A DNA stretch of 64,000 nucleotides from Rehaibacterium terrae (GCF_014202935.1 NZ_JACHHX010000004.1:62001-126000), one strand, 5' to 3'. Counted from the stretch's first letter, positions 43,663-53,103 are shown. A program made the numbers and translations. The notes: a model not told the origin generated them from the sequence alone.

Positions 43663-44007
43663 TCAGCGGACCGGTTTGGGTCCGATCTCCTCGGGCGTCG
43701 CCTTGTTGGCGACGGCATTGATGACCCGGTCACGCTCGAAGTAGACGGTGAACTGCGGGTAGTTCCAGCGGTGGATGACCGGCCACTGGGGCTTCTGCCC
43801 GCCACGCGGCTCCATCTTCTGTGCGGGTGTGCCGAAACGGGCCTCGACCTGGCTCATGCTCATGCCGCGTGTGGGCAGTTGCAGGGCGGCACTTGCCTGG
43901 ACGCGCTCGATGAGCAGGACATCGCTCCTGATCGTGGTCTGTTCGGAGGCCGCGGCCGAGGCGAGCGGTGCGAGGGCGAGAAGAAGGGGAAGCAGCCTGA
44001 TGCGCAT
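43663..44007 (-). CDS. Small periplasmic protein of unknown function
   Basis: A 114-residue protein with a signal peptide (MRIRLLPLLLALAPLASAAAS). The mature part contains RGMSMSQVEARFGTPAQKMEP and VIHRWNYPQFTVYFERDRVINAV. The short-residue pattern 'S/T-x-x-x-V-x-x-x-F-G-x-P' followed by a W-x-Y strand resembles the SmpA/BamE-like fold, in which a helix-loop is followed by beta strands, but it lacks a lipobox. GGGAG sits 9 bases before the start. It lies upstream of aguA in the same direction; a functional link to polyamine synthesis is not evident. Confidence 0.75.
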   Translation of the reverse strand: MRIRLLPLLLALAPLASAAASEQTTIRSDVLLIERVQASAALQLPTRGMSMSQVEARFGTPAQKMEPRGGQKPQWPVIHRWNYPQFTVYFERDRVINAVANKATPEEIGPKPVR

Positions 44008-44099
44008 CGGAGTTCTCCCGCGTTCCGGTTGTCGACGACGTTTTATCAGAAGCGGGGTTGTGCCGTCATGCGCGCGGGTGTCGACACCCTGAAACGGCC

Positions 44100-44121
44100 A
44101 AGGGCCGCTTGCGCGGCCCTT
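44100..44121 (-). terminator. Hairpin downstream of rpmJ
   Basis: A perfect 9-base-pair stem aagggccgc/gcggccctt with a 4-base loop lies 40 bases beyond the rpmJ stop. It is a probable terminator for rpmJ or for readthrough toward the periplasmic protein gene. Confidence 0.6.
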
Positions 44122-44162
44122 GTTCGTCGTTTCCGGCCGCGGTCGCGGCCGGGCTCGCCGGC

Positions 44163-44288
44163 TCAGCGCTGGCGGGCCTTGAAACGCGGGTTCGACTTGC
44201 AGATCACGAAGACCTTGCCGCGGCGGCGGACGACCTTGCAGTCGCGGTGACGGGTCTTCGCCGACTTCAGGGAAGACAGGACTTTCAT
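44163..44288 (-). CDS. rpmJ: 50S ribosomal protein L36, type B (zinc-independent form)
   Basis: A 41-residue protein, [17 protein letters not shown] followed by [24 protein letters not shown]. It has the L36 pattern but lacks the four-ligand zinc ribbon of the main L36; such C-minus paralogues (E. coli YkgO) can replace L36 when zinc is scarce, although in Xanthomonadales this form may be the only copy. GAGGG lies 8 bases before the ATG. A longer open frame upstream is not needed. Confidence 0.95.
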
Positions 44289-44318
44289 GGGTAAACCCTC
44301 GGCGGAAAGCACAAGATC

Positions 44319-44346
44319 ATAATACATTTTCCCGCGGGCGCTCAAG
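44319..44346 (-). promoter_or_regulatory. Candidate rpmJ promoter
   Basis: On the minus strand, TATTAT (44324-44319) is a good -10 element, with CTTGAG (44346-44341) 16 bases upstream as -35. It lies about 30 bases before the rpmJ ATG, leaving a short leader. Confidence 0.5.
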
Positions 44347-44421
44347 GGTTTGCCGACTTTTTCCTGAAGCCCGGGCAGCACGGGCTAGAATCGCTGCCGC
44401 CCATCGCTGCGGACCCATGCC

Positions 44422-45108
44422 ATGACCGATCCCGTTCCCGTGCTGACCATCGATGGCCCTTCGGGCTCAGGCAAGGGCACGATCAGCCGGGCGGTCGCCG
44501 CGCGGCTGGGGTGGCACTATCTGGATTCCGGTGCGCTGTACCGCGCGGTCGGACTGGCCGCCAGCTGGGCCGACGTGGACTTCTCCGATCACCCTTCACT
44601 GGTGCGTTGCGCTTTCGATACCGACATCGCCTTCCGCGAGGACGGCGAGCGCGAGCCGAGGATCCTGGTCAACGGCGTCGATGTCACCGACGAACTGCGC
44701 ACCGAGACCGCCGGCGCGGCGGCGTCGGCCATCGCCGCGGTTCCGGAAGTGCGGGCGGCGCTGCGCGAGCGGCAGCGCGGCTTCCGGCGTCCGCCTGGCC
44801 TGGTCGCCGACGGGCGCGACATGGGGACAGTGATCTTTCCCGATGCTCCATACAAGGTGTTCCTGACCGCCAGCGCCGAGGAGCGTGCGGCACGGCGCTA
44901 TAAGCAGTTGAAGGATAAAGGGGTTTCGGTTAACCTTGACAGTCTGCTGCGCGAGATTCTCGCCCGCGATGCCCGTGACGCCCAGCGTACGGTGGCGCCG
45001 TTGAGGCCGGCCGAAGACGCCGTTCTCATCGACACCACCGGCATTCCGGTCGAGGAGGTCGTCGAGCGCGTGCTGTCGCTGTTGCCGGATACGCTCCGGG
45101 GCAGCTAG
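44422..45108 (+). CDS. cmk: Cytidylate kinase
   Basis: A 228-residue nucleoside monophosphate kinase. The P-loop is [24 protein letters not shown] recognition motifs [12 protein letters not shown] and [24 protein letters not shown] are intact. It phosphorylates CMP and dCMP for nucleic acid and lipid synthesis. Cmk directly upstream of rpsA is conserved across gammaproteobacteria, and part of rpsA transcription usually comes from within or before cmk. A TAGAAT (44386-44391) 31 bases before the ATG may be its -10 element. Confidence 0.97.
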   Translation: MTDPVPVLTIDGPSGSGKGTISRAVAARLGWHYLDSGALYRAVGLAASWADVDFSDHPSLVRCAFDTDIAFREDGEREPRILVNGVDVTDELRTETAGAAASAIAAVPEVRAALRERQRGFRRPPGLVADGRDMGTVIFPDAPYKVFLTASAEERAARRYKQLKDKGVSVNLDSLLREILARDARDAQRTVAPLRPAEDAVLIDTTGIPVEEVVERVLSLLPDTLRGS

Positions 45109-45300
45109 GCCCGCCCGGCCCACCGCCACGGCAACGATCCGGCCCGGCCTCCGGCCGGCTCGGGCGTGCGCGTTTCCGCCGGCAGGACGGCCCCGGGTCA
45201 GATGCCCGGGTATTTCCTATCCAGACAGGTGCGCAGGCACCGCACACAAGGGTGGGCCGCGGATGCAACCGGCCCGAGTGTTCAACCGAGTAACCAAACA
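45109..45300 (+). promoter_or_regulatory. rpsA leader region
   Basis: This 192-base gap precedes rpsA, whose start has no real Shine-Dalgarno sequence (gagtaaccaaaca before the ATG). A hairpin cccggg-N8-cccggg lies at about 45190-45209. In other gammaproteobacteria the rpsA leader folds into stem-loops that allow efficient initiation and repression by S1 itself; the same arrangement is likely here. Individual stems cannot be confirmed by eye. Confidence 0.5.
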
Positions 45301-46974
45301 ATGACCGAATCCTTTGCAGAACTGTTCGAACAGAGCCAGACCGCGATCGCGAAGCTCAAGCCCGGCGCCATCGTCACCGGCACCGTGGTCGAGGTCCGCA
45401 GCGACGTCGTCGTCATCAATGCTGGCCTGAAGTCCGAGGGCATCATCCCGATCGAGCAGTTCCGTAACGATCAGGGCGAGATCGAAGTCAACGTCGGCGA
45501 CGAAGTGAAGGTCGCCCTGGAATACCTCGAGAACGGCTTCGGCGAGACCGTGCTCTCGCGCGAGAAGGCCAAGCGTGCGATGGTGTGGGACGAGCTGGAG
45601 AAGGCGCTCGAGAACAACGAGACCATCACCGGCCGCATCAGCGGCAAGGTCAAGGGCGGCTTCACCGTCGACATCAAGGACGTCCGCGCGTTCCTGCCGG
45701 GCTCGCTGGTCGACGTGCGCCCGGTCCGCGACCCGGTCTACCTCGAGGGCAAGGAGCTGGAGTTCAAGCTCATCAAGCTCGACCGCAAGCGCAACAACGT
45801 GGTGGTTTCCCGCCGCGCCGTCGTCGAGAGCGAGTTCTCCGAGGAGCGCGAGAAGCTGCTGGAGCGCCTGCAGGAAGGCGCGATCATCAAGGGCGTGGTC
45901 AAGAACCTCACCGACTACGGTGCGTTCGTCGACCTCGGCGGCATCGACGGCCTGCTGCACATCACCGACATGGCGTGGAAGCGCGTGCGCCACCCGTCCG
46001 AGGTGGTCGAGGTCGGCCAGGAACTGGATGTGCGCGTGCTCAAGTACGACCGCGAGCGCAACCGCGTCAGCCTGGGGCTCAAGCAGCTGGGCGAGGATCC
46101 GTGGGACAACATCGCCCGCCGTTATCCGGCCACCAGCCGCGTGTTCGGCAAGGTCTCCAACGTCACCGACTACGGCGCGTTCGTCGAGATCGAGCCGGGC
46201 GTCGAGGGTCTGGTGCACGTCTCCGAGATGGACTGGACCAACAAGAACGTCAACCCGTCCAAGGTCGTCCAGGTCGGCGACGAGGTCGAGGTGATGGTGC
46301 TGGACGTCGACGAGGAGCGTCGCCGCATCTCGCTGGGCATGAAGCAGTGCCAGCCGAACCCGTGGGAAGCCTTCTCGGCGATGCACAAGAAGGGCGACAA
46401 GGTGACCGGCCAGATCAAGTCGATCACCGACTTCGGCATCTTCGTGGGGCTGGAAGGCGGCATCGACGGTCTGGTGCATCTGTCCGACATCTCCTGGAAC
46501 GCCACCGGCGAGGACGTGGTCCGCAACTTCAAGAAGGGCGACACGGTCGAGGCGGTGGTGCTGGCGGTGGACCCCGAGCGCGAGCGCATCTCGCTGGGCA
46601 TCAAGCAGCTCGAGCAGGACCCGTTCGGCCAGTTCATGGCCGCCCACCCGAAGGGCTCGCTGGTCTCCGGCACCGTGAAGGAAGTCGACGCCAAGGGTGC
46701 CACCATCGAGCTTGCCGACGGCATCGAGGGCTATGTGCGTGCCTCCGACATCGCCAAGGAGCGGGTCGAGGACGCGACCCAGCACCTGAAGGTCGGCGAC
46801 AGGATCGAGGCCAAGTTCATCGGCATGGATCGCAAGGGCCGCACCCTGCAGCTCTCGATCCGTGCCAAGGACGAGGCCGAGATGCGCGAGGTGCTGGAGG
46901 ACTACCAGAACGCCTCCGGCGGCACCACCAAGCTCGGCGCGCTGCTCCGCGAGCAGCTGAACAAGTCCGAGTAA
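45301..46974 (+). CDS. rpsA: 30S ribosomal protein S1
   Basis: A 557-residue protein with six S1 RNA-binding repeats at about 21-87, 105-171, 190-260, 277-347, 364-434 and 451-520; repeats 3-5 carry [48 protein letters not shown] and [24 protein letters not shown]1 brings structured or leaderless mRNAs to the ribosome. The start [12 protein letters not shown] is family-typical; the longer open frame lies in the leader. Confidence 0.98.
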   Translation: MTESFAELFEQSQTAIAKLKPGAIVTGTVVEVRSDVVVINAGLKSEGIIPIEQFRNDQGEIEVNVGDEVKVALEYLENGFGETVLSREKAKRAMVWDELEKALENNETITGRISGKVKGGFTVDIKDVRAFLPGSLVDVRPVRDPVYLEGKELEFKLIKLDRKRNNVVVSRRAVVESEFSEEREKLLERLQEGAIIKGVVKNLTDYGAFVDLGGIDGLLHITDMAWKRVRHPSEVVEVGQELDVRVLKYDRERNRVSLGLKQLGEDPWDNIARRYPATSRVFGKVSNVTDYGAFVEIEPGVEGLVHVSEMDWTNKNVNPSKVVQVGDEVEVMVLDVDEERRRISLGMKQCQPNPWEAFSAMHKKGDKVTGQIKSITDFGIFVGLEGGIDGLVHLSDISWNATGEDVVRNFKKGDTVEAVVLAVDPERERISLGIKQLEQDPFGQFMAAHPKGSLVSGTVKEVDAKGATIELADGIEGYVRASDIAKERVEDATQHLKVGDRIEAKFIGMDRKGRTLQLSIRAKDEAEMREVLEDYQNASGGTTKLGALLREQLNKSE

Positions 46975-47049
46975 GCGATGCGGGCGGGGTCCGGGACGGC
47001 CCGGACCCCGCTTTCGACTCCGCCATTCCAGCCTGCCGATCCTCCGCCC

Positions 47050-47352
47050 ATGACCAAGTCCGAACTGATCGAAGTCCTCGCACGCCGGCAAGCCCATCTG
47101 AAGGCGGACGACGTCGATCTGGCCGTCAAGACCCTGCTGGAGCTCATGAGCGGCGCGTTGGCCCACGGCGAGCGCATCGAGATCCGCGGCTTCGGCAGCT
47201 TCTCGCTGCACTACCGGCCGCCGCGCATCGGTCGCAATCCCAAGACCGGCGAGTCGGTCGCGCTCCCGGGCAAGCACGTCCCGCATTTCAAGCCAGGCAA
47301 GGAGCTGCGCGAGCGCGTCAACGGCGTGGTGCCTGCCGCGACCGGCGCCTGA
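47050..47352 (+). CDS. ihfB: Integration host factor subunit beta
   Basis: A 100-residue DNA-bending protein of the HU/IHF family, beginning [30 protein letters not shown]. The DNA-binding signature [24 protein letters not shown] and the beta-arm proline ([21 protein letters not shown]) are present. It forms a heterodimer with IHF-alpha. It follows rpsA as in E. coli (cmk-rpsA-ihfB). Confidence 0.96.
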   Translation: MTKSELIEVLARRQAHLKADDVDLAVKTLLELMSGALAHGERIEIRGFGSFSLHYRPPRIGRNPKTGESVALPGKHVPHFKPGKELRERVNGVVPAATGA

Positions 47353-47404
47353 GCTCCGGTCTTTCGGCTAAGCTTTCGGGGTACGACCCCATGAGGCTCC
47401 GCCC

Positions 47405-47680
47405 ATGCGCCTGTTCCAGGGCCTGATCGCCATCCTTTTCGTCCTGTCCGGCGTGCTGTTCAGTGCGCTCAACCCGGCGCCTGTCATCATCGATTTCCAT
47501 TTCCTGACCTGGGGCAGCAGCCTCGGGGTCGCGCTGCTGCTGGCGCTGCTGGCCGGCACCCTGCTGGGCGGGCTGGCGGTCGCGGCGACGGTCGCCTGGC
47601 CGCTCGGTCGCCGGCTGCGCAGGCTGCAGCGGCAGCGGCAGTCCGAGCCGCCTGCACCGCCGGCCGTCGAACAGCCGTGA
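47405..47680 (+). CDS. lapA: Lipopolysaccharide assembly protein A (LapA)
   Basis: A 91-residue inner membrane protein of the DUF1049 family with two helices (about 4-22 and 38-66) separated by the conserved NPAPVIIDFHFLTW segment, and a basic cytoplasmic tail. LapA works with LapB in controlling LPS synthesis through FtsH-mediated LpxC turnover. It overlaps lapB by GTGA, as in E. coli where the pair also follows this operon or pyrF. Confidence 0.92.
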   Translation: MRLFQGLIAILFVLSGVLFSALNPAPVIIDFHFLTWGSSLGVALLLALLAGTLLGGLAVAATVAWPLGRRLRRLQRQRQSEPPAPPAVEQP

Positions 47681-48849
47681 GCGAACTCTACTGGCTCTTC
47701 ATGTTGCTGCCCGTGGCCGCAGCGACCGGCTGGCTCGCGGGCCGGCGCGGCAGCGTCCGGCAGACCGGACAGCGCGTGAGCCGGCTGTCGACGACCTATT
47801 TTCGCGGCCTGAACTACCTGCTCAACGAGCAGCCGGACAAGGCCATCGAGCTGTTCCTGCAGATCGCCGAGGTCGACAGCAACACGGTCGAGACCCAGCT
47901 GGCGCTTGGCCACCTGTTCCGTCGCCGGGGCGAGGTCGAGCGCGCCATCCGGCTGCACCAGGGACTGATCGCGCGGGCCGGGCTGAGCGACGAGCACCGT
48001 ACCCAGGCCATCTTCGAACTGGGCGAAGACTACATGCGCGCCGGTCTGTTCGACCGTGCCGAAACCCTGTTCAGCGATCTGGTGCGGCTGGACGTTTCCA
48101 TGCCGCAGGCGCTCAGGCATTTGATCTCGATATACCAGGCCGAGCGCGACTGGCCGAAGGCGATCGAGCATGCGCGGCGCTACCAGGAGGTGACCGGCGA
48201 GCCGATGGGGTCGCTGATCGCGCATTTCCATTGCGAGCTGGCCGAGCAGGCGCGGCTGGACGGCGATGACGGGCGGGCGCGGTCGCATCTGGCCGATGCC
48301 TTCGCGGCCGAACCCGATTCGGTCCGCGCCGGGATCCTCGAGGGCCGGCTGGAGCTGGCGGCCGGCAACGACCAGGCCGCGATCCGCGCCTTCGAGCGGG
48401 TGGCGCGTCACGACGCCGAGTACCTGCCCGAGATCCTGAAGCCGCTGCTGGCCTGTTACGAGCGGCGCGGCGAAACCGCGCGCGCGCGCGCGTTCCTGGC
48501 CGAGATGGCCGAGCGCTATCCAGGGGTCTCGCCGATCCTCTCGCTCGCCAAGCTGATCGAACGCGAGGAGGGGCGCGAGGCAGCCATCGCCTTCCTCACC
48601 GACCAGCTCAAACGAAAGCCTTCCATCCGCGGACAGGCCGCCTTGATCGAGCTCAGCCTGGCGGAAGGCATGTCCGACGGATCGAGCACACTGAACTCGC
48701 TCAAGCAGGTCACCGAACAGATGCTGATGCGGACCCCGGCCTATCGCTGCAACCGTTGCGGTTTCGGGGCCCGCGCGCATCACTGGCAGTGTCCGAGCTG
48801 CAAGAGCTGGGGCGCGGTCAAGCCCGTGCACAGCCTGGCCGCAGAATGA
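47677..48849 (+). CDS. lapB: Lipopolysaccharide assembly protein B (LapB/YciM)
   Basis: A 390-residue protein with an N-terminal membrane anchor (LYWLFMLLPVAAATGWLAG), about nine TPR-like repeats (from TTYFRGLNYLLNEQPDKAIELFLQIAEVD) and a C-terminal rubredoxin-like metal site with C358, C361, C372 and C375 (CNRCGFGA...WQCPSC). LapB guides LpxC to FtsH for degradation and so sets the LPS level. It starts with GTG overlapping the lapA stop. Confidence 0.96.
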   Translation: MSELYWLFMLLPVAAATGWLAGRRGSVRQTGQRVSRLSTTYFRGLNYLLNEQPDKAIELFLQIAEVDSNTVETQLALGHLFRRRGEVERAIRLHQGLIARAGLSDEHRTQAIFELGEDYMRAGLFDRAETLFSDLVRLDVSMPQALRHLISIYQAERDWPKAIEHARRYQEVTGEPMGSLIAHFHCELAEQARLDGDDGRARSHLADAFAAEPDSVRAGILEGRLELAAGNDQAAIRAFERVARHDAEYLPEILKPLLACYERRGETARARAFLAEMAERYPGVSPILSLAKLIEREEGREAAIAFLTDQLKRKPSIRGQAALIELSLAEGMSDGSSTLNSLKQVTEQMLMRTPAYRCNRCGFGARAHHWQCPSCKSWGAVKPVHSLAAE

Positions 48850-49874
48850 GCCAGACATTCCCGCCGGCCGTGCTGCTGGGCTCGACGCTGCTGGTGGCGG
48901 CGGTTTCGTCGCTGGCCACGGCGCTGGCGCTTGGCTATGCCCGACGGATGGCGCTGCTCGACCAGCCCGGTGCGCGGCGGAGCCACGCCGTCCCGACCCC
49001 GCGTGGCGGCGGGGTCGGCATCGTCGTCGCGTTGATGTGCGGCTTGGCGGGGCTGTGGTTCATGGCGCCGGAAGAGCGCGGGTTGTGGCTGGGCTTCGGG
49101 GCCGGCCTTCTGGCCGTGGCGGGTATCGGTTGGCTGGACGACCATCGCCCGTTGCCGATCCTGCCGCGACTGGCAGTGCACGCCCTCGCGGGGCTAAGCT
49201 TGGCCACAGGGTTCTCCGGCTGGCCCGGGACGCCCGGAGACTGGGCTGGGATGCTCGCAACGGTGATCGGCGTGATGACGCTGGTGAACATCTGGAATTT
49301 CATGGACGGAATCGATGGCCTGGCGGCAAGTCAGGCGGCCCTGGTCGCGGTCGCGCTGGTGGCGATCGGCGGCGCCGGCATCGATGCCCGGGCGATCCTC
49401 GCTCTCTATCTGTTCGCGGCCGCCGCGGCTTTCCTGCCGTTCAACTTTCCGCGGGCGCGCATCTTTCTCGGCGATGTCGGCAGCGGCGCGCTCGGTTTCG
49501 CGGTGGCGGCCCTGATGCTGGTTTCCATCACGCGCGGCGCCATGGACTGGTTCTATGCGCCGGTGCTGGTGTCGGCGTTCCTGATCGATGCCGGCCTGAC
49601 CCTCGCCAAGCGCATCCTGCAGGGCAAGCGTTGGTGGCGGCCGCATCGCGAGCACCTGTACCAGTGGGCCGTGCGCCGCGGCTTCGGTCATCCTCCGGTC
49701 ACCATCGCGTATGCATGCTGGACGGCGGCCGCCGCGACGGTTTGTCTCGCCGGCCCGTCCCTGTTCCCCGATGGGGCCGTGGCGCCGGCATGCGCGTTTC
49801 TCGCCGTCGGTGTGGCGGCGTGGTGCGGCGGGCGCTGCCGCTTGTTGCGAATGGCCAGGGAGAGCAGGGCATGA
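48846..49874 (+). CDS. Undecaprenyl-phosphate sugar-1-phosphate transferase (WecA/WbpL family)
   Basis: A 342-residue polytopic membrane protein of glycosyltransferase family 4 with about ten helices. Catalytic motifs are visible: RRSHAVPTPRGGGVGI, GIGWLDDHRPL (aspartate pair), NIWNFMDGIDGLAA, FLGDVGSGALGF and HREHLYQ. It starts O-antigen or similar glycan synthesis by loading a UDP-HexNAc-derived sugar phosphate on undecaprenyl phosphate. It overlaps lapB (ATGA) and the WbpM-like gene (ATGA). The exact donor sugar is not predictable. Confidence 0.92.
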   Translation: MSQTFPPAVLLGSTLLVAAVSSLATALALGYARRMALLDQPGARRSHAVPTPRGGGVGIVVALMCGLAGLWFMAPEERGLWLGFGAGLLAVAGIGWLDDHRPLPILPRLAVHALAGLSLATGFSGWPGTPGDWAGMLATVIGVMTLVNIWNFMDGIDGLAASQAALVAVALVAIGGAGIDARAILALYLFAAAAAFLPFNFPRARIFLGDVGSGALGFAVAALMLVSITRGAMDWFYAPVLVSAFLIDAGLTLAKRILQGKRWWRPHREHLYQWAVRRGFGHPPVTIAYACWTAAAATVCLAGPSLFPDGAVAPACAFLAVGVAAWCGGRCRLLRMARESRA

Positions 49875-51781
49875 TGCGCTTGGGATATCGCTTCGCCGGC
49901 TGGTTGCCACGCTTGCTGGTGGTGCTGCACGACCTGGGCATGGTCGTGCTGTGCTGGGTCGGACTGCAACGCATCCGCTACAGCATGGCGGAGATCCAGC
50001 CCGACATCCCCTGGTTCTCGACCGAGGTCCTGATCGTCGTCGCCGCGCAGGGACTGGTGTTCTGGCGGGTCGGCCTGTACCGCGGTCTGTGGCGTTTCGC
50101 CAGCCTGCCCGACCTGTGGAACATCCTGCGCGCCGGCGTGCTGGGTGTGTTCGCCATCGCCCTCGGCCTGGTGCTGTTCAACCGTTTCGAACTGCCGGTG
50201 CCACGGTCGGTCCTGGTGCTTTACCCGCTGGTGCTGATGGTGCTGCTGGGCACCCCGCGGATGCTGTACCGGCTCTGGAAGGACAGCCGCCAGGCAGTCG
50301 GCCGCAGCCAGCCCAGCACCCGTGTACTGGTGCTGGGCGCCGGGCGCGCCGGCGAGGCGCTGGTGCGCGACCTGCGACGCGACCATCGCTACCACCCGGT
50401 CGGTTTTCTCGACGACGATCGCGCCCTGCACGGCGCCAAGGTCCAGGGGGTGCCGGTTCTGGGGGGGCTGGATCGCATTGCCGAAATCAGTCGCGAGGTC
50501 GCGGCCGGCCTGCTGGTCATCGCCGTGCCCACCGCCAGTCCGGAGGAAATGCAGCGTATCGTCGCGCTCTGTGAGCAGAGCGGGCTGCCGTTCCGCACCA
50601 TCCCGCGCCTGCAGGATGTGCTGGAAGGACGGGTGGCGCCCGGCGAGCTGAAGGAAGTGGCGATCGAGGATCTGCTCGGCCGCGATCCGGTATCGCCGGA
50701 CTGGCGGGCCATGCGCGACTGGCTGGGCGGGCGTTCGGTGCTGGTGACCGGTGCCGGTGGCTCGATCGGCGCCGAGTTGTGCCGTCAGTGTGCGCGGCTG
50801 GGGGTCGGCAGCCTGACGCTGATCGAGCTCAACGAGTTCGCGCTGGTTTCGATCGAGAGCGAACTGCGCCGTGATTTTCCGGCGCTGACGGTGCGCGCGG
50901 TGCTCGGCGACTGCGGCGACCCGGCGGTCTGTGCGCGCGCGCTCGAGCTCGGCAAGCCGGAGGCGGTCTTCCATGCCGCGGCCTACAAGCAGGTACCGCT
51001 GCTGGAGGGGCAGGTGCGCGAAGCGGTGCGCAACAACGTCCTCGCCACCGAAGTCGTCGCACGCGCCTGCCGTGAGGCCGGAGTCGGCACCTTCGTGCTG
51101 ATCTCCACCGACAAGGCGGTGAACCCGGCCAACGTGCTCGGCGCCAGCAAGCGCTTTGCGGAGATGGTGTGCCATGCGCTCGCCGAGGACACGTCCACCC
51201 GCTTCGTGACGGTGCGTTTCGGCAATGTGCTCGATTCGGCCGGCAGCGTGGTGCCGCTGTTCCGGGAGCAGATCCGGCGCGGCGGCCCGGTCACCGTCAC
51301 CCATCCGGAGGTGACGCGGTACTTCATGACCATTCCCGAAGCCTGTCAACTGATCCTGCAGGCGTCGGCGATCGGCCCGCACGAGGCGATCTACACGCTC
51401 GACATGGGGCGGCCGGTGCTGATCCGGCAACTCGCCGAGCAGATGATCCGACTTGCCGGCAAACAGCCCGGCCGGGACATCCACATCGTCTACACGGGAC
51501 TGCGGCCGGGCGAGAAGCTCCACGAGGTGTTGTTCCACCCCGCCGAGCGCTACCAGCCCACCGCGCACAGCAAGATCCTGCAGGCCGAGCCGCGCGAGAT
51601 CGACAATGTCGCGGTGTTGACCGGGCTGCGCATCGCCCGCGAGGCCGTGCAACGCTACGACGAGGGTCGCCTGATGCGCATCCTGCACAGCGTCGTGCCC
51701 GAGTTCGTGCCCGAGTTCGCCAAACCGTCGGTGCCGGGCAAAGCCGAGGTGATTCCACTGCAAAAGGGCAAGGGTACGTGA
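49871..51781 (+). CDS. WbpM/CapD-like nucleotide-sugar 4,6-dehydratase, membrane-anchored
   Basis: A 636-residue protein: four membrane helices (1-115), a CoA-binding-like Rossmann domain (about 145-270, VLVLGAGRAGEALVRDL) and a catalytic SDR domain (about 285-590) with GAGGSIGAELCRQC, FHAAAYKQVPLLE, LISTDKAVNPANVLGASKR, TVRFGNVLDSAGSVVPLF and HTGLRPGEKLHE-like YTGLRPGEKLHEVLF. WbpM-type enzymes convert UDP-GlcNAc to a 4-keto-6-deoxy sugar for O-antigen. ATG 49871 overlaps the preceding stop; a second ATG follows at once. Confidence 0.93.
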   Translation: MMRLGYRFAGWLPRLLVVLHDLGMVVLCWVGLQRIRYSMAEIQPDIPWFSTEVLIVVAAQGLVFWRVGLYRGLWRFASLPDLWNILRAGVLGVFAIALGLVLFNRFELPVPRSVLVLYPLVLMVLLGTPRMLYRLWKDSRQAVGRSQPSTRVLVLGAGRAGEALVRDLRRDHRYHPVGFLDDDRALHGAKVQGVPVLGGLDRIAEISREVAAGLLVIAVPTASPEEMQRIVALCEQSGLPFRTIPRLQDVLEGRVAPGELKEVAIEDLLGRDPVSPDWRAMRDWLGGRSVLVTGAGGSIGAELCRQCARLGVGSLTLIELNEFALVSIESELRRDFPALTVRAVLGDCGDPAVCARALELGKPEAVFHAAAYKQVPLLEGQVREAVRNNVLATEVVARACREAGVGTFVLISTDKAVNPANVLGASKRFAEMVCHALAEDTSTRFVTVRFGNVLDSAGSVVPLFREQIRRGGPVTVTHPEVTRYFMTIPEACQLILQASAIGPHEAIYTLDMGRPVLIRQLAEQMIRLAGKQPGRDIHIVYTGLRPGEKLHEVLFHPAERYQPTAHSKILQAEPREIDNVAVLTGLRIAREAVQRYDEGRLMRILHSVVPEFVPEFAKPSVPGKAEVIPLQKGKGT

Positions 51782-52677
51782 GTTTCAGACTGCGCAAAGC
51801 CGTTTTCCCGGTCGCCGGACTGGGCACCCGTTTTCTTCCCGCCACCAAGACCGTTCCCAAGGAGATGCTGCCGATCGTCGACCGGCCGCTGATCCAATAT
51901 GCCGTGGACGAGGCCATCGAAGCCGGCTGCGACACGCTGGTCTTCATCACCAACCGCTACAAGCACGCGGTGGCGGATTACTTCGACAAGGCTTACGAGT
52001 TGGAGCAGAAACTCGAGAAGGCCGGCAAGACCGAGCTGCTCGACGTGGTCAGGAGTGTGCTGCCGTCACATGTCCGTGCGATCTTCGTCACCCAGGCCGA
52101 AGCGCTCGGACTTGGCCATGCGGTGCTCTGCGCCAGGGCGGTCGTCGGCGATGAGCCCTTCGCGGTGCTGTTGCCCGACGACCTGATCTGGAACCGTGGC
52201 CCCGGCGCCCTGCGCCAGATGGCCGAGGTGGCCGCCGGGACTTCCGCCAGCGTGATCGCCGTGCAGGAAGTGCCGCGCGAACAGAGCGGCAGCTACGGCA
52301 TCGTCGCGACCGAGCCGTTCGAGGGTCGGCAGGCACGCATCTCCGCGATCGTCGAGAAGCCGCCGCCGGAGGCAGCCCCGAGCAATCTGGCCGTGGTGGG
52401 GCGCTACATCCTGACGCCGCGTGTCTTCGATCTGATCGAGAGCACGCCGCCGGGTCGGGGGGGTGAAATCCAGCTCACCGATGCGATCGCCGCCCTGCTT
52501 GAGGAGCAGCGCGTGCTTGCGTACCACTTCCAGGGCACTCGCTTCGACTGCGGCAGCCATATCGGCCTGATCGAAGCGACCATCCGCTTCGCGCTCGATC
52601 ACGAGAAACTGAGCGAGCCTGCACGTCGCGCGATGCATGCCGCGCTGCACGAGCTGGGCGTACGCGACGAGCCCTGA
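51778..52677 (+). CDS. galU: UTP-glucose-1-phosphate uridylyltransferase
   Basis: A 299-residue nucleotidyltransferase. AVFPVAGLGTRFLPATKTVPKEMLPIVDRPLIQYAVDEAI is the family N-terminus; LPDDLIWNRG and FDCGSHIGLIEA follow. It makes UDP-glucose for LPS, exopolysaccharide and trehalose routes. It starts with GTG overlapping the WbpM-like stop (GTGA). It ends the glycan block; the next gene on the other strand stops three bases later. Confidence 0.95.
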   Translation: MSFRLRKAVFPVAGLGTRFLPATKTVPKEMLPIVDRPLIQYAVDEAIEAGCDTLVFITNRYKHAVADYFDKAYELEQKLEKAGKTELLDVVRSVLPSHVRAIFVTQAEALGLGHAVLCARAVVGDEPFAVLLPDDLIWNRGPGALRQMAEVAAGTSASVIAVQEVPREQSGSYGIVATEPFEGRQARISAIVEKPPPEAAPSNLAVVGRYILTPRVFDLIESTPPGRGGEIQLTDAIAALLEEQRVLAYHFQGTRFDCGSHIGLIEATIRFALDHEKLSEPARRAMHAALHELGVRDEP

Positions 52678-52680
52678 GCC

Positions 52681-53103
52681 TCAGCCCAGATGCCAGCCCG
52701 TCCAGGCGCACCAGCCGATCAGGATGGCGCCCAAGACCCAGAGCAATGCTCCCAACCCGCGCAGCCGTCGCGCGATCGCGGTGGCCTGTTGGCCTTCACG
52801 CACAGCGACATCGCGCGCGGTGCGCTCGCCGGGTAACGGGTAACGTCGCTCCCTCTCGATGGCATCGGCGTAACGCAGCAGCCACAGGCCAAGCAAGGCC
52901 AAGGGCAGCACCAGGGCGATCACGGCGCCGAGGAAGACGATGTAAAGCCATTGCAGGGTGGTCAGCGGATGCAAGGCATCCTCGCCTGGGTGCGACAGCC
53001 AGTATTGCAGTCCCCCGAGCAGAGCCGCCCCGGCCACGGCACTGAGTGCCAGCAAGGCCAGCATGCGACGACGATAGGTCGGGTCGGCCCGATGCACCTG
53101 CAT
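52681..53103 (-). CDS. Small inner membrane protein of unknown function
   Basis: A 140-residue protein with three predicted membrane helices (about 14-34, 50-77 and 117-137: LALLALSAVAGAALLGGL, LQWLYIVFLGAVIALVLPLALLGLWLL, LGALLWVLGAILIGWCAW) and a charged loop with RYPLPGERTARDVAVREGQQA. Start 53103 is chosen because GGAG lies 7 bases upstream; the frame extends to 53178. No family is recognised with confidence. Confidence 0.78.
   Translation of the reverse strand: MQVHRADPTYRRRMLALLALSAVAGAALLGGLQYWLSHPGEDALHPLTTLQWLYIVFLGAVIALVLPLALLGLWLLRYADAIERERRYPLPGERTARDVAVREGQQATAIARRLRGLGALLWVLGAILIGWCAWTGWHLG

Noticed and set aside
44289-44345. Zur box at the rpmJ type B promoter
   Set aside because: No GTTATAATATAAC-like dyad is visible; only a normal promoter can be proposed.
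45217-47286. 689-residue minus-strand open frame across rpsA
   Set aside because: It mirrors the S1 repeats on the other strand (repeated aspartate/histidine/valine-rich text) and has no start context.
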